A stretch of 64,000 bases of DNA from an uncultured Aquimarina sp. Its GTDB lineage: Bacteria; Bacteroidota; Bacteroidia; Flavobacteriales; Flavobacteriaceae. The stretch lies in NCBI RefSeq assembly GCF_947496855.1, contig NZ_CANMED010000003.1, positions 596,602 through 660,601 of the forward strand, given 5' to 3'. The position numbers were made by a program, and so were the translations under genes. Shown here in pieces: positions 41,889 through 50,899 of this stretch. The notes under the pieces are model-generated. The model had not been told where the DNA came from. It did no database searches and saw only the letters and a program-made list of their open reading frames with translations. The number at the start of each line of letters is the position of its first letter. Positions within the stretch are counted from its first letter, which is position 1.

Positions 41889-44201
41889 TTATCCTTTGAC
41901 AGGTTTTGTAGTTTCTTTTTTACCAATATGCTTAGCATAAAATCCCATCATCGCTTTATACATAGCGATAGAGTTTTCTTCTTTTGCAAAACCATGACCT
42001 TCGTCATATCTAACCATATAAGGAACATCAAAACCTTTATCACGTAATGCTTTTACGATTTGATCAGATTCATCAATATTCACACGAGGGTCATTTGCTC
42101 CTTGCACTACAAACAAAGGCTTTTTGATTTTATCAATTTGATATACTGGAGATACTTCTTCCATAATAACTTTTTCTTCAGCTACGTCTTCATCATACCA
42201 AATCTCTTTTATAATTTTTAAATATGGTTTCCAATATGGAGGGATTGTTTTCATAAAAGTAAATAGATTAGATACTCCTACATAATCCACTCCACAAGCA
42301 TATAAATCTGGTGTTTTGGTTAATCCACGTAATACAGCGTATCCTCCATGACTGCCTCCATAAATAGCTACTCTATCTTTATCTACCCAACCCTGATCAA
42401 TTACATATTGTAATCCATCTTCTACATCATCCATTGCTTTTCTTCCGATTTGTTTGAATCCGGTTTCTAAGAATTCTCTACCATATCCTCCAGAAATTCT
42501 AAAGTTTACTTGCAAGGTCGCATATCCTCTACTGGCGAACAATTGTGACTCTGGATTAAATCCCCAAGAATCTCTTATTCCTTGTGGTCCACCGTGCGGA
42601 TTTACAACCAACGGCACCTTTTTACCTTTTTCCGTTTCTTTAGGTAACGTAATATATCCGTGTATTGTCAAGCCATCTCTACTCTTAAAAGTAATCGGTC
42701 GCATTTCTGCCATATCATCCTCTTTAAGCTGAGGCATTAAATTATAAAGCAGCTTAAATTCATCTTTTTTTACATCATAAGAGTAATAAACTCCATACAA
42801 TTTATCGCTTTGAAAAAAGATCAAATACTTATCTTCTTCGTCTGTTTTTCCAGTTATTGAATATTGATGATCAGGAAATTCTTTAGAAATTCTTTCGTGT
42901 AATTTTTTATAATAATCACTTACAGGAATCATCACTCTTTTTTCTCCTTGGTATGAAAAATAATCTAATTCATATCCTCTTTTTCTTGATAAGGATACAT
43001 TAGAAACATCATATTTATCATTAGAGAATAATTTTTTGATTACTTTATCAGCTTTTAAATCATACAAATATATCTGAGATTTATCTGAATCTAAGTTAGA
43101 AACTACATACGCATCGTGAGGGTTTTCTGTGGAGTAATCATAATTTAGAATTGAGAAGGTATCCTTCCAGTTCATTTTTTTTAAGATTTCGTATTTACCT
43201 TCTTCCTTAGCATAATAAAAATCTATATTTACTCCATCTCGTATCTTACCATATCCTCTAAGGTTACCATCCTTGTCAAAATTATATCCCGAAATAGGGT
43301 TAGCAGCATCTTCATTCTTGAATAATTGCTTAATTTCTCCGGTAAGTATATTAATTTTATATGGCTCAAAGATTTGTTTGTTATTCTTGTTCATCGAGAT
43401 GATCATATGATCCTCATCTTCCTTTAGTCCTTCTAGAATGTTTACTTGTACACCATCATAGGGAGTTAATTCTTTTTGATTTGTCCCATCAATATTGGCA
43501 GCAAATAAATGATAATCTTCATTTCCGCCTTTATCCATTACATAAACCAGTCGTTCATTATTAGCCCAACCATATCCTCTAATTAGCTCTTCTTTCTCTC
43601 CGATTACACGAGTAACTTTATCGGTTGCTATTTCTTTTACGTATACGTGATTTTTACTATTTTCATCTTTCTCTCTGTATGAAAGATATTTCCCATTTGG
43701 AGAAAATTGAAAACTTCTTGCTTTTGGTCTTGCAAAATAATCTTCAACAGAATATTTGTAATTGCCTTGATCCAAGTTTGCTATTTTTTCTAATTCTGTA
43801 TCAGAAGACACCAGTGCTGGATTTCCTGGTATTGTTTTCTTTGATTTTTCCATTTCTAATGGTAGTTCCATTCCGCCTTGATAAAAAGTTCCTTTTAATT
43901 TACTATTCTCTAGAGATCCTACATATTTGATCCCTCCTTGTTTAAATGTCAAAGTTAGTTGATTGTTTTCAAAAACTGTAGAATCCAGTGGAATTCCAGT
44001 TGCACCTTGAGAAGGACTATCCATTGTAGAAGATAAAGCGCCTTCTTTTTCTTCAATATGAAATAGTAATGGAACTTCAGTTCCTTGAACTGATAATTTC
44101 CCTTTCCAAGTTCCTATGACTTCTTGTCCGTATGTTTGGGTAAAAGACATGCACAGCACTACTAAGAATGTCCCCCATACTGTTTTAAATAATTGTTTCA
44201 T
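41889..44201 (-). CDS. S9 family prolyl oligopeptidase-type serine peptidase
   Basis: A 770-residue exported peptidase (signal ending in SFTQTYGQ). Residues about 27-125 form an added beta domain (GTWKGKLSVQGTEVPLLFHI) that also occurs on other Bacteroidota hydrolases. A beta-propeller (about 150-500) follows, then the alpha/beta hydrolase domain with nucleophile Ser in YGGSHGGYAV, Asp in VQGANDPRVN and His in YDEGHGFAKE. All catalytic residues are present. It probably degrades peptides in the periplasm. Divergent from the DUF6503-like lipoprotein gene. Confidence 0.9.
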   Translation of the reverse strand: MKQLFKTVWGTFLVVLCMSFTQTYGQEVIGTWKGKLSVQGTEVPLLFHIEEKEGALSSTMDSPSQGATGIPLDSTVFENNQLTLTFKQGGIKYVGSLENSKLKGTFYQGGMELPLEMEKSKKTIPGNPALVSSDTELEKIANLDQGNYKYSVEDYFARPKARSFQFSPNGKYLSYREKDENSKNHVYVKEIATDKVTRVIGEKEELIRGYGWANNERLVYVMDKGGNEDYHLFAANIDGTNQKELTPYDGVQVNILEGLKEDEDHMIISMNKNNKQIFEPYKINILTGEIKQLFKNEDAANPISGYNFDKDGNLRGYGKIRDGVNIDFYYAKEEGKYEILKKMNWKDTFSILNYDYSTENPHDAYVVSNLDSDKSQIYLYDLKADKVIKKLFSNDKYDVSNVSLSRKRGYELDYFSYQGEKRVMIPVSDYYKKLHERISKEFPDHQYSITGKTDEEDKYLIFFQSDKLYGVYYSYDVKKDEFKLLYNLMPQLKEDDMAEMRPITFKSRDGLTIHGYITLPKETEKGKKVPLVVNPHGGPQGIRDSWGFNPESQLFASRGYATLQVNFRISGGYGREFLETGFKQIGRKAMDDVEDGLQYVIDQGWVDKDRVAIYGGSHGGYAVLRGLTKTPDLYACGVDYVGVSNLFTFMKTIPPYWKPYLKIIKEIWYDEDVAEEKVIMEEVSPVYQIDKIKKPLFVVQGANDPRVNIDESDQIVKALRDKGFDVPYMVRYDEGHGFAKEENSIAMYKAMMGFYAKHIGKKETTKPVKG

Positions 44202-44551
44202 CTGTTTGTTTTTTGATTTTTAAATTCAGATTAGATTTGTTTTTAATTACTCTAATAATTTACTAGTTTAATTTAACGGCTCATTTTATCTGTTTATAAA
44301 ATTGATAATGAAAAAGTGAATGTATATGATGTTAGTAATCAACATTAGCTTTTTGTTACATTATTTATTAATTTTTAACAAGACAAAAGAACTTAACTAT
44401 CTAATTTTTAGATTCAAAATTATAAAAAAGTCAGTATTACATTTCACTCTATTGAGATAACTAATCAATTATATCTGTTACAATTTTCATAAAGATTATA
44501 CTACTATTTAAGGTTTTAGTATTTTAGACTGATAACACAAACAACCTCACC
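44202..44551. other. 350-base divergent promoter region
   Basis: AT-rich spacer between the leftward S9 peptidase and the rightward lipoprotein gene. A rightward TAGATTTG at 44232-44239 fits the -7 consensus but is 310 bases from the nearest rightward gene, so its meaning is unclear. I see no ORF or hairpin. Confidence 0.4.
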
Positions 44552-45400
44552 ATGAAAAGAATTTTTATAGTATTATTCTCTATTGTTTTACTTAGTTGTA
44601 ATCAAAAGAAAGAAGAAAAAAATAAGCCCCCTGAAGTAACAGAAAACAAAGATTTAACTCCTGTAGAGCCTGATGGTGGTATTGGTGATGGAGCTTTGCC
44701 TATTTCTAACCATTTTATCAAAACCATAGAGAAAGCTCATAAAAAAGATAAATTTTTAAATCATAAAGCAATAAGTTTTTATGTGAATATCATCTTTAAT
44801 GGAAAAGAACATTTGGATGGAAAAGTTACCATGCTCACAAATTCATCAAAGATTAGAATTGATAAAAAAGATGAAAGCAAGTTAATTTATGATGGAAAAA
44901 ATGTGTACCTGTGTCCTGCTGACGCCAATGATAAAGGAGCTCGTTTTGACATGTTTACTTGGTCATATTTCTTTGGATTACCTTATAAATTAAATGATCC
45001 AGGAACTAAATTAGAAATGCAAAATGACAGAATGCTAGATAATACTACCCATAGTACTGCAAAACTAACTTTTGAAGCTGGAACTGGTGATGCCCCAGAT
45101 GATTGGTATGTTATCTATTCGGATCCTATTTCCAAATCACTACAAGCTGCGGCTTACATTGTAACTTTTGGAAGTGATGGTAATACTTCTAAAGCAGAAG
45201 CTGATCCACACGCGATACGTTACAAGGAATTTACTACTGTAGATGACATTCCTTTTGCTACTAAATGGGAATTTTATGGCTGGACCCCAGAAAAAGGAAT
45301 GACTGATAAATTAGGAGAAGCTACCATAACTGATATTACCTTTCTGGAAAGCGAGGGGAAACTATTTGATGATCCGGAAAATTCTAAAATAATTGACTAA
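44552..45400 (+). CDS. Lipoprotein resembling the DUF6503 family
   Basis: A 282-residue lipoprotein (lipobox VLLSCNQK, Cys at 17) with a charged linker and then a single beta-rich domain (SFYVNIIFNGKEHLDGKVTM, ending in ITFLESEGKLFDDPEN). It resembles the flavobacterial DUF6503 proteins and, more remotely, LolA-like lipid-binding folds; both statements rest on memory of the pattern. It has its own terminator, and no functional clue comes from neighbours. Confidence 0.7.
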   Translation: MKRIFIVLFSIVLLSCNQKKEEKNKPPEVTENKDLTPVEPDGGIGDGALPISNHFIKTIEKAHKKDKFLNHKAISFYVNIIFNGKEHLDGKVTMLTNSSKIRIDKKDESKLIYDGKNVYLCPADANDKGARFDMFTWSYFFGLPYKLNDPGTKLEMQNDRMLDNTTHSTAKLTFEAGTGDAPDDWYVIYSDPISKSLQAAAYIVTFGSDGNTSKAEADPHAIRYKEFTTVDDIPFATKWEFYGWTPEKGMTDKLGEATITDITFLESEGKLFDDPENSKIID

Positions 45401-45426
45401 CAATAAAGATAAAAGATTCTAAAACG

Positions 45427-45458
45427 AAAAACACCGCTCATATAGCGGTGTTTTTTTT
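45427..45458. terminator. Bidirectional terminator
   Basis: AAAAACACCGCT (45427-45438) pairs with AGCGGTGTTTTT (45444-45455), with T run to 45458, between converging genes. Confidence 0.88.
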
Positions 45459-45481
45459 AAAATTCATAAATTCGATAAAAT

Positions 45482-46702
45482 TTACAATCCCGAAATTACA
45501 AATTCTTCCCAGTTTCCTATTGACGTTCTATTACAAGTCATTGGTTTAGACCCGTTTTCTGAACTTACATATTTACCGTTATTACCTTTTAATGCATATT
45601 TATTTCCTCCTCTATTAACTAAGGTAAATTGTTCCCACGCACCAATTTGAGATCTATCACAGATAATAGGATTAGCTCCATTTTCACTACTCACATATTT
45701 ACCATTACTCCCTTTTAGTGCAACTTTCCCCTCACTAAGCGTGATTACTTGAAACTTTTCCCATCCTTGAGCAGTGGCTCTATTGCAATTTATAGGCTTA
45801 CCTCCATTTTCACTACTCACATACAAGCCATTACTACCTCTTAGTTCAATTGTATTGGCTGAAGTAATTGGAGGATACATTTTATCAATTCCAGCTACAT
45901 CACTATTGGATAATCCATTTCGTTGTGCATTGTACGTATTTCCATTAGCGCGTGTGATGGTCGGTTGACCATTTTTAGAAAAAGAATATGATCCATACAT
46001 CATAATACTTCCTAGATCTAAATCAGAAGTATATTCATTACCATCCTGACCTTGTTCTATATACGTTCTAAAATTGAACTCTTTACCATTTTGTATATTT
46101 TCGAACAATACGTTTATATACTGATCTCTATCTTTTCTGCTCTGTTCGTGCCATAATCCTATTGCATGACCGATCTCATGAATAGTATTACCTGTAGAAC
46201 AACCATTCGCTAAGGTGATATCTTGTCGTCCTCCAATGCGACCTACATAAGAAGAGCATCCAGATCCGTTCTTAAAATATACATAGTTTGATTGATTCGT
46301 GCGTTGTACAAATCTCAATGCAGTTTTAGATTCCCAATGAGTAATTGCATTTGTTATACGAGCTTGATTAGGCATTCCATTTTGAATAGAGTAATACACC
46401 GTATTGTTTGGCCATCTTCCTCCAGTTCTACCAACTCCTTTATTAGTATCAGAAGGTGTTACTTTTATATCTCCTTCTAGTATGTAATGTTTATTAATAC
46501 TCTCTGCATCTACCTCTTCTCCATTTAATGTTATGCTTAACAATTTTCCAGTTTCACCAGGATATGCCTGTTCTAATATAAAATCTTCGTTTAGATCTTG
46601 TTGGTCGTTAGATTCAAAATCTTGCGATTCACAAGAAAGACATAGCACACTTATTATTAATCCTAATAATAATGCCATATAACGTTTAGAATACTTTTTC
46701 AT
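45482..46702 (-). CDS. Secreted astacin (M12A) metalloprotease with C-terminal three-repeat trefoil-like domain
   Basis: A 406-residue lipoprotein-like exported protein (lipobox SVLCLSCES). A propeptide region precedes the catalytic domain (about 90-275): zinc motif TIHEIGHAIGLWHEQ and Met-turn IMMYGSYSF, both complete. The C-terminus has three similar repeats of about 45 residues, each with NG(L/K)YVSSENG, two to three residues, then a Cys-(N/D)-R and a W-E-x-F end. Three such units fit a fascin/actin-crosslinking-type beta-trefoil, usually a sugar or protein-binding module. No T9SS sorting domain is seen. Confidence 0.88.
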   Translation of the reverse strand: MKKYSKRYMALLLGLIISVLCLSCESQDFESNDQQDLNEDFILEQAYPGETGKLLSITLNGEEVDAESINKHYILEGDIKVTPSDTNKGVGRTGGRWPNNTVYYSIQNGMPNQARITNAITHWESKTALRFVQRTNQSNYVYFKNGSGCSSYVGRIGGRQDITLANGCSTGNTIHEIGHAIGLWHEQSRKDRDQYINVLFENIQNGKEFNFRTYIEQGQDGNEYTSDLDLGSIMMYGSYSFSKNGQPTITRANGNTYNAQRNGLSNSDVAGIDKMYPPITSANTIELRGSNGLYVSSENGGKPINCNRATAQGWEKFQVITLSEGKVALKGSNGKYVSSENGANPIICDRSQIGAWEQFTLVNRGGNKYALKGNNGKYVSSENGSKPMTCNRTSIGNWEEFVISGL

Positions 46703-46990
46703 GATTAAGTTTGTGTTAGTTTTAAAAGTAGTTACGATATTAGGGAATACTTTTCTTTCTAATGCCTACAAAATACTAAGTGCTTTCAAACTTTTAACAA
46801 ACGTTATAAATCAAAAAGTATTCGTTTCTAGAAAATATTAAAAAGGGACGACAAAATGGTAAATAGGAAACTTCATGAATTATCATATTTTAGGGTTTTA
46901 TACAAAAGGATTACGTTAAAATAAACTGTATTAATTTTATTTTTTTGTATCTTTAGTAAACACAAGTTGTTCTAATTAAAATTCACTCAC

Positions 46991-47452
46991 ATGACCACGC
47001 TGTTTAAAAAATTACAACTTCCTCCATTATTAGACGAGATTTTAATATTGAATGAGCCTGAAGGGTTTTGTAAAGAACTAGACTGTCTAAAAGATGTTAT
47101 AGTTAAAGAGTCTTTAATACAAGTATCCGAAGTTGACTTTGCATTGGTTTTTGTAACAGAAAAAAAACAGATTGAAAACCGCATTGAAACTATTTATCCC
47201 AAATTAGTAGGAGATGGTATTCTTTGGTTTGCTTATCCTAAAAAAAGTTCTAAAAAATATAGCACTGAAATCACAAGGAATCATGGCTGGGGTGTTCTAG
47301 GAGACTATAACTTAGAACCTGTACGACAAGTAGCCATTGATGATAACTGGACTGCATTACGTTTTAGAAAAGTAAGTTTTATAAAAAATATGACAAGAAG
47401 TAAAGATTTTGCACTTAGTAGTGCTGGCAAAGAAAAAACTGCTGGAGTTTAA
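46991..47452 (+). CDS. Uncharacterised protein (DUF3052-like)
   Basis: A 153-residue soluble protein with a compact alpha/beta pattern: FVTEKKQIENRIETIYPKLV, then LWFAYPKKSSK and NHGWGVLGDYNLEPVRQVAI, which recall DUF3052-type proteins. The stop overlaps the next ATG by one base (TAATG). It begins a three-gene unit with a DoxX-like protein and AlkB. A TATCTTTA element lies about 40 bases upstream. Function unknown. Confidence 0.75.
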   Translation: MTTLFKKLQLPPLLDEILILNEPEGFCKELDCLKDVIVKESLIQVSEVDFALVFVTEKKQIENRIETIYPKLVGDGILWFAYPKKSSKKYSTEITRNHGWGVLGDYNLEPVRQVAIDDNWTALRFRKVSFIKNMTRSKDFALSSAGKEKTAGV

Positions 47453-47799
47453 TGAGTTGGCACTTATATACTTTATCAGCCATTTTTATAATTGCTGGTA
47501 TTTTTCATCTGATTCGACCAAAGGCATTTATGAGGATTATGCCGCTGTATATCCCTTTCCACAAACAATTAGTATACTTAAGCGGTATAACTGAGATTAT
47601 GGCTGGAGTAGGCGTTATTTTTTCGCAGACTAGATTTTATTCTATTTGGGCAATTATTGCTATGCTTATTTTATTTTTTCCTGTACATATACATATGTTA
47701 GTTAATAAAAAAGCAAGTCTTAGGTTACCAAAATCAGTTCTTACTTTTAGGTTATTACTACAATTTGTTTTAATATACTGGGCTCATTTATATCTTTAA
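47452..47799 (+). CDS. DoxX-like small membrane protein
   Basis: A 115-residue protein with four membrane helices (starts WHLYTLSAIFIIAGIFHLIR). The short loop after helix 1 (IPFHKQLVYLSGITEI) is typical of the DoxX/DoxD-like group. The start overlaps the previous stop. A second DoxX-like gene lies on the opposite strand after AlkB. Role unknown; relatives are linked to redox or sulfur stress. Confidence 0.75.
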   Translation: MSWHLYTLSAIFIIAGIFHLIRPKAFMRIMPLYIPFHKQLVYLSGITEIMAGVGVIFSQTRFYSIWAIIAMLILFFPVHIHMLVNKKASLRLPKSVLTFRLLLQFVLIYWAHLYL

Positions 47800-47812
47800 A
47801 CCGTACTCCAAG

Positions 47813-48415
47813 TTGGACTTATTTACTTCCCAAAATGATGATATTCAATTAAAAATGCCAGATGGCGATGTACGGTATTACCCAGCATTTTTCGATAAAA
47901 ACAAAGCTGATCATTTGTTTAAAATCTTAAAAGAATCTATTGAATGGCAACAAGATGATATTAAGATCTTTGGCAAAGTATACAAACAACCAAGACTTAC
48001 AGCATTATATGCTAACAATAAAAACACTTATACATACTCTAATATCACCATGAAACCTCATAAGTTTACTGAGGAATTGTTAATAATTAAAGAAAAAATA
48101 GAAAACATAAGTTCAGGAATATTTACTACCTGCTTACTTAATTTGTATAGAGATGGTCAAGACAGTAACGGATGGCATGCTGATAATGAAAAAGAACTTG
48201 GTACAGAACCAATAATAGCATCTGTAAGTTTTGGTGAAGAACGGTGGTTTCATTTCAAACATAAAACAAAAAATCAAAAACAAAAAATTTTACTCCAGCA
48301 TGGTAGCTTACTAATAATGCAAGGAAAAACGCAGGAAAACTGGCTGCATCAAGTACCCAAATCCAAAAAAGTTATGAAACCTCGTATTAACCTCACTTTC
48401 AGGATTATTGATTAA
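47813..48415 (+). CDS. alkB: AlkB-like 2-oxoglutarate/Fe(II) dioxygenase
   Basis: A 200-residue enzyme of the AlkB/ALKBH2-3 type that oxidatively removes alkyl groups from damaged bases. Starts at TTG, 13 bases after the DoxX-like gene. The iron ligands are in WHADNE (HxD) and the later His in WLHQVPKS; the 2-oxoglutarate-binding Arg pair is in PRINLTFRI. PRLTALYANN and TTCLLNLYRDGQDSNGWH are family stretches. All core residues are present. Confidence 0.88.
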   Translation: MDLFTSQNDDIQLKMPDGDVRYYPAFFDKNKADHLFKILKESIEWQQDDIKIFGKVYKQPRLTALYANNKNTYTYSNITMKPHKFTEELLIIKEKIENISSGIFTTCLLNLYRDGQDSNGWHADNEKELGTEPIIASVSFGEERWFHFKHKTKNQKQKILLQHGSLLIMQGKTQENWLHQVPKSKKVMKPRINLTFRIID

Positions 48416-48471
48416 ATCCATTTCATAAAAACAACTAATTAAAATCTCTTATAACAAATATTACTACTCAC

Positions 48472-48885
48472 TTATATCATTAAAAAAGAATCTCTGGAAT
48501 AATCCAGCGATTTTAGATTATAATTATCCTTTCTCAAAAGCACTAAGGTTATAAAGAAAAAACCTAAGTGTATTAGTGACAATTTAAGTGAATTAGCGTC
48601 TAATAAAAAGAATGTTAGAAAAGAAAATAACAGTGCCGCTCCTATCAATACCCTTCTAGTAAAAAATCCTAAAACTAGAAACAACCCTAGCATAAATTCT
48701 TCAAAAGGAACTAAAGGAGCAAACGCTTCAATAAGGGTATAATTGAATATGGTCGTTTCAGAAAAGTAAACATCTATTTTCTGTAAGAACTCTGAATAAA
48801 AAATCACATTGTAAGTACTGTGTAAAACTAAAAATACACCAAACAGTATTCTAACTGCTGTGTATAAATAAATCCTAAATTTCAT
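48472..48885 (-). CDS. DoxX-like membrane protein
   Basis: A 137-residue protein with four membrane helices (YTAVRILFGVFLVLHSTYN, EEFMLGLFLVLGFFTRR and two more). The pattern LGFFTRRVLIGAALLF fits DoxX-type proteins. It converges with alkB across 56 bases and is divergent from the AraC gene. Function unknown. Confidence 0.72.
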   Translation of the reverse strand: MKFRIYLYTAVRILFGVFLVLHSTYNVIFYSEFLQKIDVYFSETTIFNYTLIEAFAPLVPFEEFMLGLFLVLGFFTRRVLIGAALLFSFLTFFLLDANSLKLSLIHLGFFFITLVLLRKDNYNLKSLDYSRDSFLMI

Positions 48886-49092
48886 CGCTGATTTGTGTAA
48901 AAAATTCGCGTTACAAAAATATAATTCTACTATCCTATTTACTTGTAAAACTATGGTAACAACTTGTACAATAAAAACATAACAAACTAATTATCAACAA
49001 CATCAAACGTTATAGCTCGAAAATACAAGTATAAAACAGTTATTTCGTTTGATTTTATTTTTGTAACTTTAAGACAAAAGAAAAATTTGATT

Positions 49093-49956
49093 ATGAATCG
49101 TTATACCTTACACGAGACCTTTGTTGTACATCAATATTCATTTGATAAATGGGAAGCGGAACCACATAATCATAATTATTTTGAGATTATTTTTGTTGAA
49201 AATGGAAATGGTTATCATACTATCAATGGAATTAGGTTTCGTTACAAAAAAGATGATATATTTCTCTTAGCACCTGAAGACACGCATCATTTTGAAATAG
49301 AAAAACACTCTGTGTTTACGCATTTTAAGTTTACCGAACTTTTATTCTCGAGTAAAGTTAACTTACCCGATAGAAAATATTGGCTCCAGAGAATCGAACA
49401 ACTTCTTCATCATCCCAATATCATCCCTGGAGACGTTATATCTCACGAAGAAGACCGCAAGATTATCTGGGATATTCATAATGTGGTAATGGAAGAATTT
49501 AAAAATGAAAAAATATATTACCAAGAAATAATTTCTAATGCGATCAGTACTATATTAAGTATTATTGTTAGAAATATTTCGGCTAAATACAGTTCTAATA
49601 AAAGAAATGTATCATTAAATGACTCTAGAATAGATCAAATATTAGGTCATATTAGACAAAATGTATATGATAATGATCTCACTAAGATAAATTATATGGC
49701 AGATAAGTTTAATATGTCTCAGAGTTCTATCAGCACATATTTTAAGAAAGCCACCGGAGAGTCGATCCATCAATATGTAACTAAGTATAAAATGAAACTA
49801 GTTGAATACAGGTTACAAAATACCGAATTTACAATCGCAGAAATTGCATATCAATTAGGATATACTGATGAGAGTCACCTTACCAAAACTTTCAAAAAGT
49901 ATTTCTCTATGTCTCCGAAGCAATATCGAAAGGATCTTGCTATTGTTAGTGAATAA
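49093..49956 (+). CDS. AraC-family transcriptional regulator
   Basis: A 287-residue regulator from ATG 49093; a TTG two codons upstream (49087) is the alternative. The N-terminal cupin-like effector domain (about 1-150) has the EPHNHNYFEIIFVENGNG pattern. The C-terminal 100 residues hold the two HTH motifs: INYMADKFNMSQSSISTYFK and FTIAEIAYQLGYTDESHLTK, ending in FSMSPKQYRKD. The His-rich cupin pocket suggests a small-molecule ligand. It ends seven bases from the convergent nuclease gene; its target is unknown, the divergent DoxX-like gene being a candidate. Confidence 0.88.
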   Translation: MNRYTLHETFVVHQYSFDKWEAEPHNHNYFEIIFVENGNGYHTINGIRFRYKKDDIFLLAPEDTHHFEIEKHSVFTHFKFTELLFSSKVNLPDRKYWLQRIEQLLHHPNIIPGDVISHEEDRKIIWDIHNVVMEEFKNEKIYYQEIISNAISTILSIIVRNISAKYSSNKRNVSLNDSRIDQILGHIRQNVYDNDLTKINYMADKFNMSQSSISTYFKKATGESIHQYVTKYKMKLVEYRLQNTEFTIAEIAYQLGYTDESHLTKTFKKYFSMSPKQYRKDLAIVSE

Positions 49957-49963
49957 GATTTTT

Positions 49964-50746
49964 TTATCCAAAAATATCATTCAATACTTTAGCTAATCGT
50001 ATTCCTCCTTTTTGCAATTGAGAGCGCACAGTAGGAAAATGATTGTACATATATTTATAACTTAATTTTTCTCCCACATTAGCCGAAGCATACACTTTTT
50101 TCGCAAGACTTTGTGACTCGTAAACCCAATCCAAAACATCTCCTTTTTCTATAGCTTCTACTTCTGCCAGGGATAGTTCATCTGTATTACTAGCCAATTC
50201 TGTATAACTCATTTTATAATAATCGATCATTCCAGTATCCCAAACTCTATGTAAATTAGAGCCATCATTAAACCAACGTACCTGAATATCATTTCCTCCT
50301 TTATCTTCTCCTCTACCAACGTGTAATGGTTGATGTAAATCACCAATAAAATGCACTAACATTTTCAGGTGAAATTCTTTATCATCTTTAGAAGAAGTTT
50401 CATTTTTTAACACCTCTATACATTTTTGTATTGCTTGAACTAAATCACCACGTTCACTAGGAGTATCTTCACCATACTTTTTATCAAAAGAAAAATTAAC
50501 ATAATGCCAAGGACTATATGCTCTATATCTATCATCGCTTTTAATTTCATCTGCATAAATAGAAACAAAAGCTAATCCTTGCCCTTTCAGAAGTTCTGCT
50601 ATATTTCTCTTAGCTTTTTTCGTAAGATAGTTATCCGCAATTTCTCCTGTTACTCTATGTCCGGTTTTCCCCCAATCTTCAGTTATTGAAAACCCCTTAA
50701 TAGAAATAGTAAGGAGTAATAAAAGTACAATATAGCGAGTCTTCAT
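49964..50746 (-). CDS. Secreted S1/P1 nuclease
   Basis: A 260-residue exported single-strand nuclease of the zinc-dependent S1/P1 family (signal peptide KTRYIVLLLLLTISIKGFS). Zinc ligands are recognisable: DWGKTGHRVTGEIA (first His), IYADEIK (Asp), WHYVN, and LVHFIGDLHQPLHVG plus DKGGNDIQV with LHRVWD. The length is typical. It probably cleaves extracellular DNA or RNA for phosphate or nucleoside supply. Confidence 0.9.
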   Translation of the reverse strand: MKTRYIVLLLLLTISIKGFSITEDWGKTGHRVTGEIADNYLTKKAKRNIAELLKGQGLAFVSIYADEIKSDDRYRAYSPWHYVNFSFDKKYGEDTPSERGDLVQAIQKCIEVLKNETSSKDDKEFHLKMLVHFIGDLHQPLHVGRGEDKGGNDIQVRWFNDGSNLHRVWDTGMIDYYKMSYTELASNTDELSLAEVEAIEKGDVLDWVYESQSLAKKVYASANVGEKLSYKYMYNHFPTVRSQLQKGGIRLAKVLNDIFG

Positions 50747-50899
50747 AATTTTATATTTTGAAGCAAAGATAAAAAAGGGTATGTTAGTGAATCGTTAAAA
50801 ATTATTTTAAAATACATTTTGATTAAAAATTATTTTAGTCTGAAATATGGTAACATATTTATCGTTTCTTAAGTACGGATCCTATAAACCCCAATATCT

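Noticed and set aside
42454..42732. ORFs antisense to the S9 peptidase and other real genes
   Set aside because: They are open by composition only, with no start signals or family resemblance, and lie entirely inside well-supported genes.
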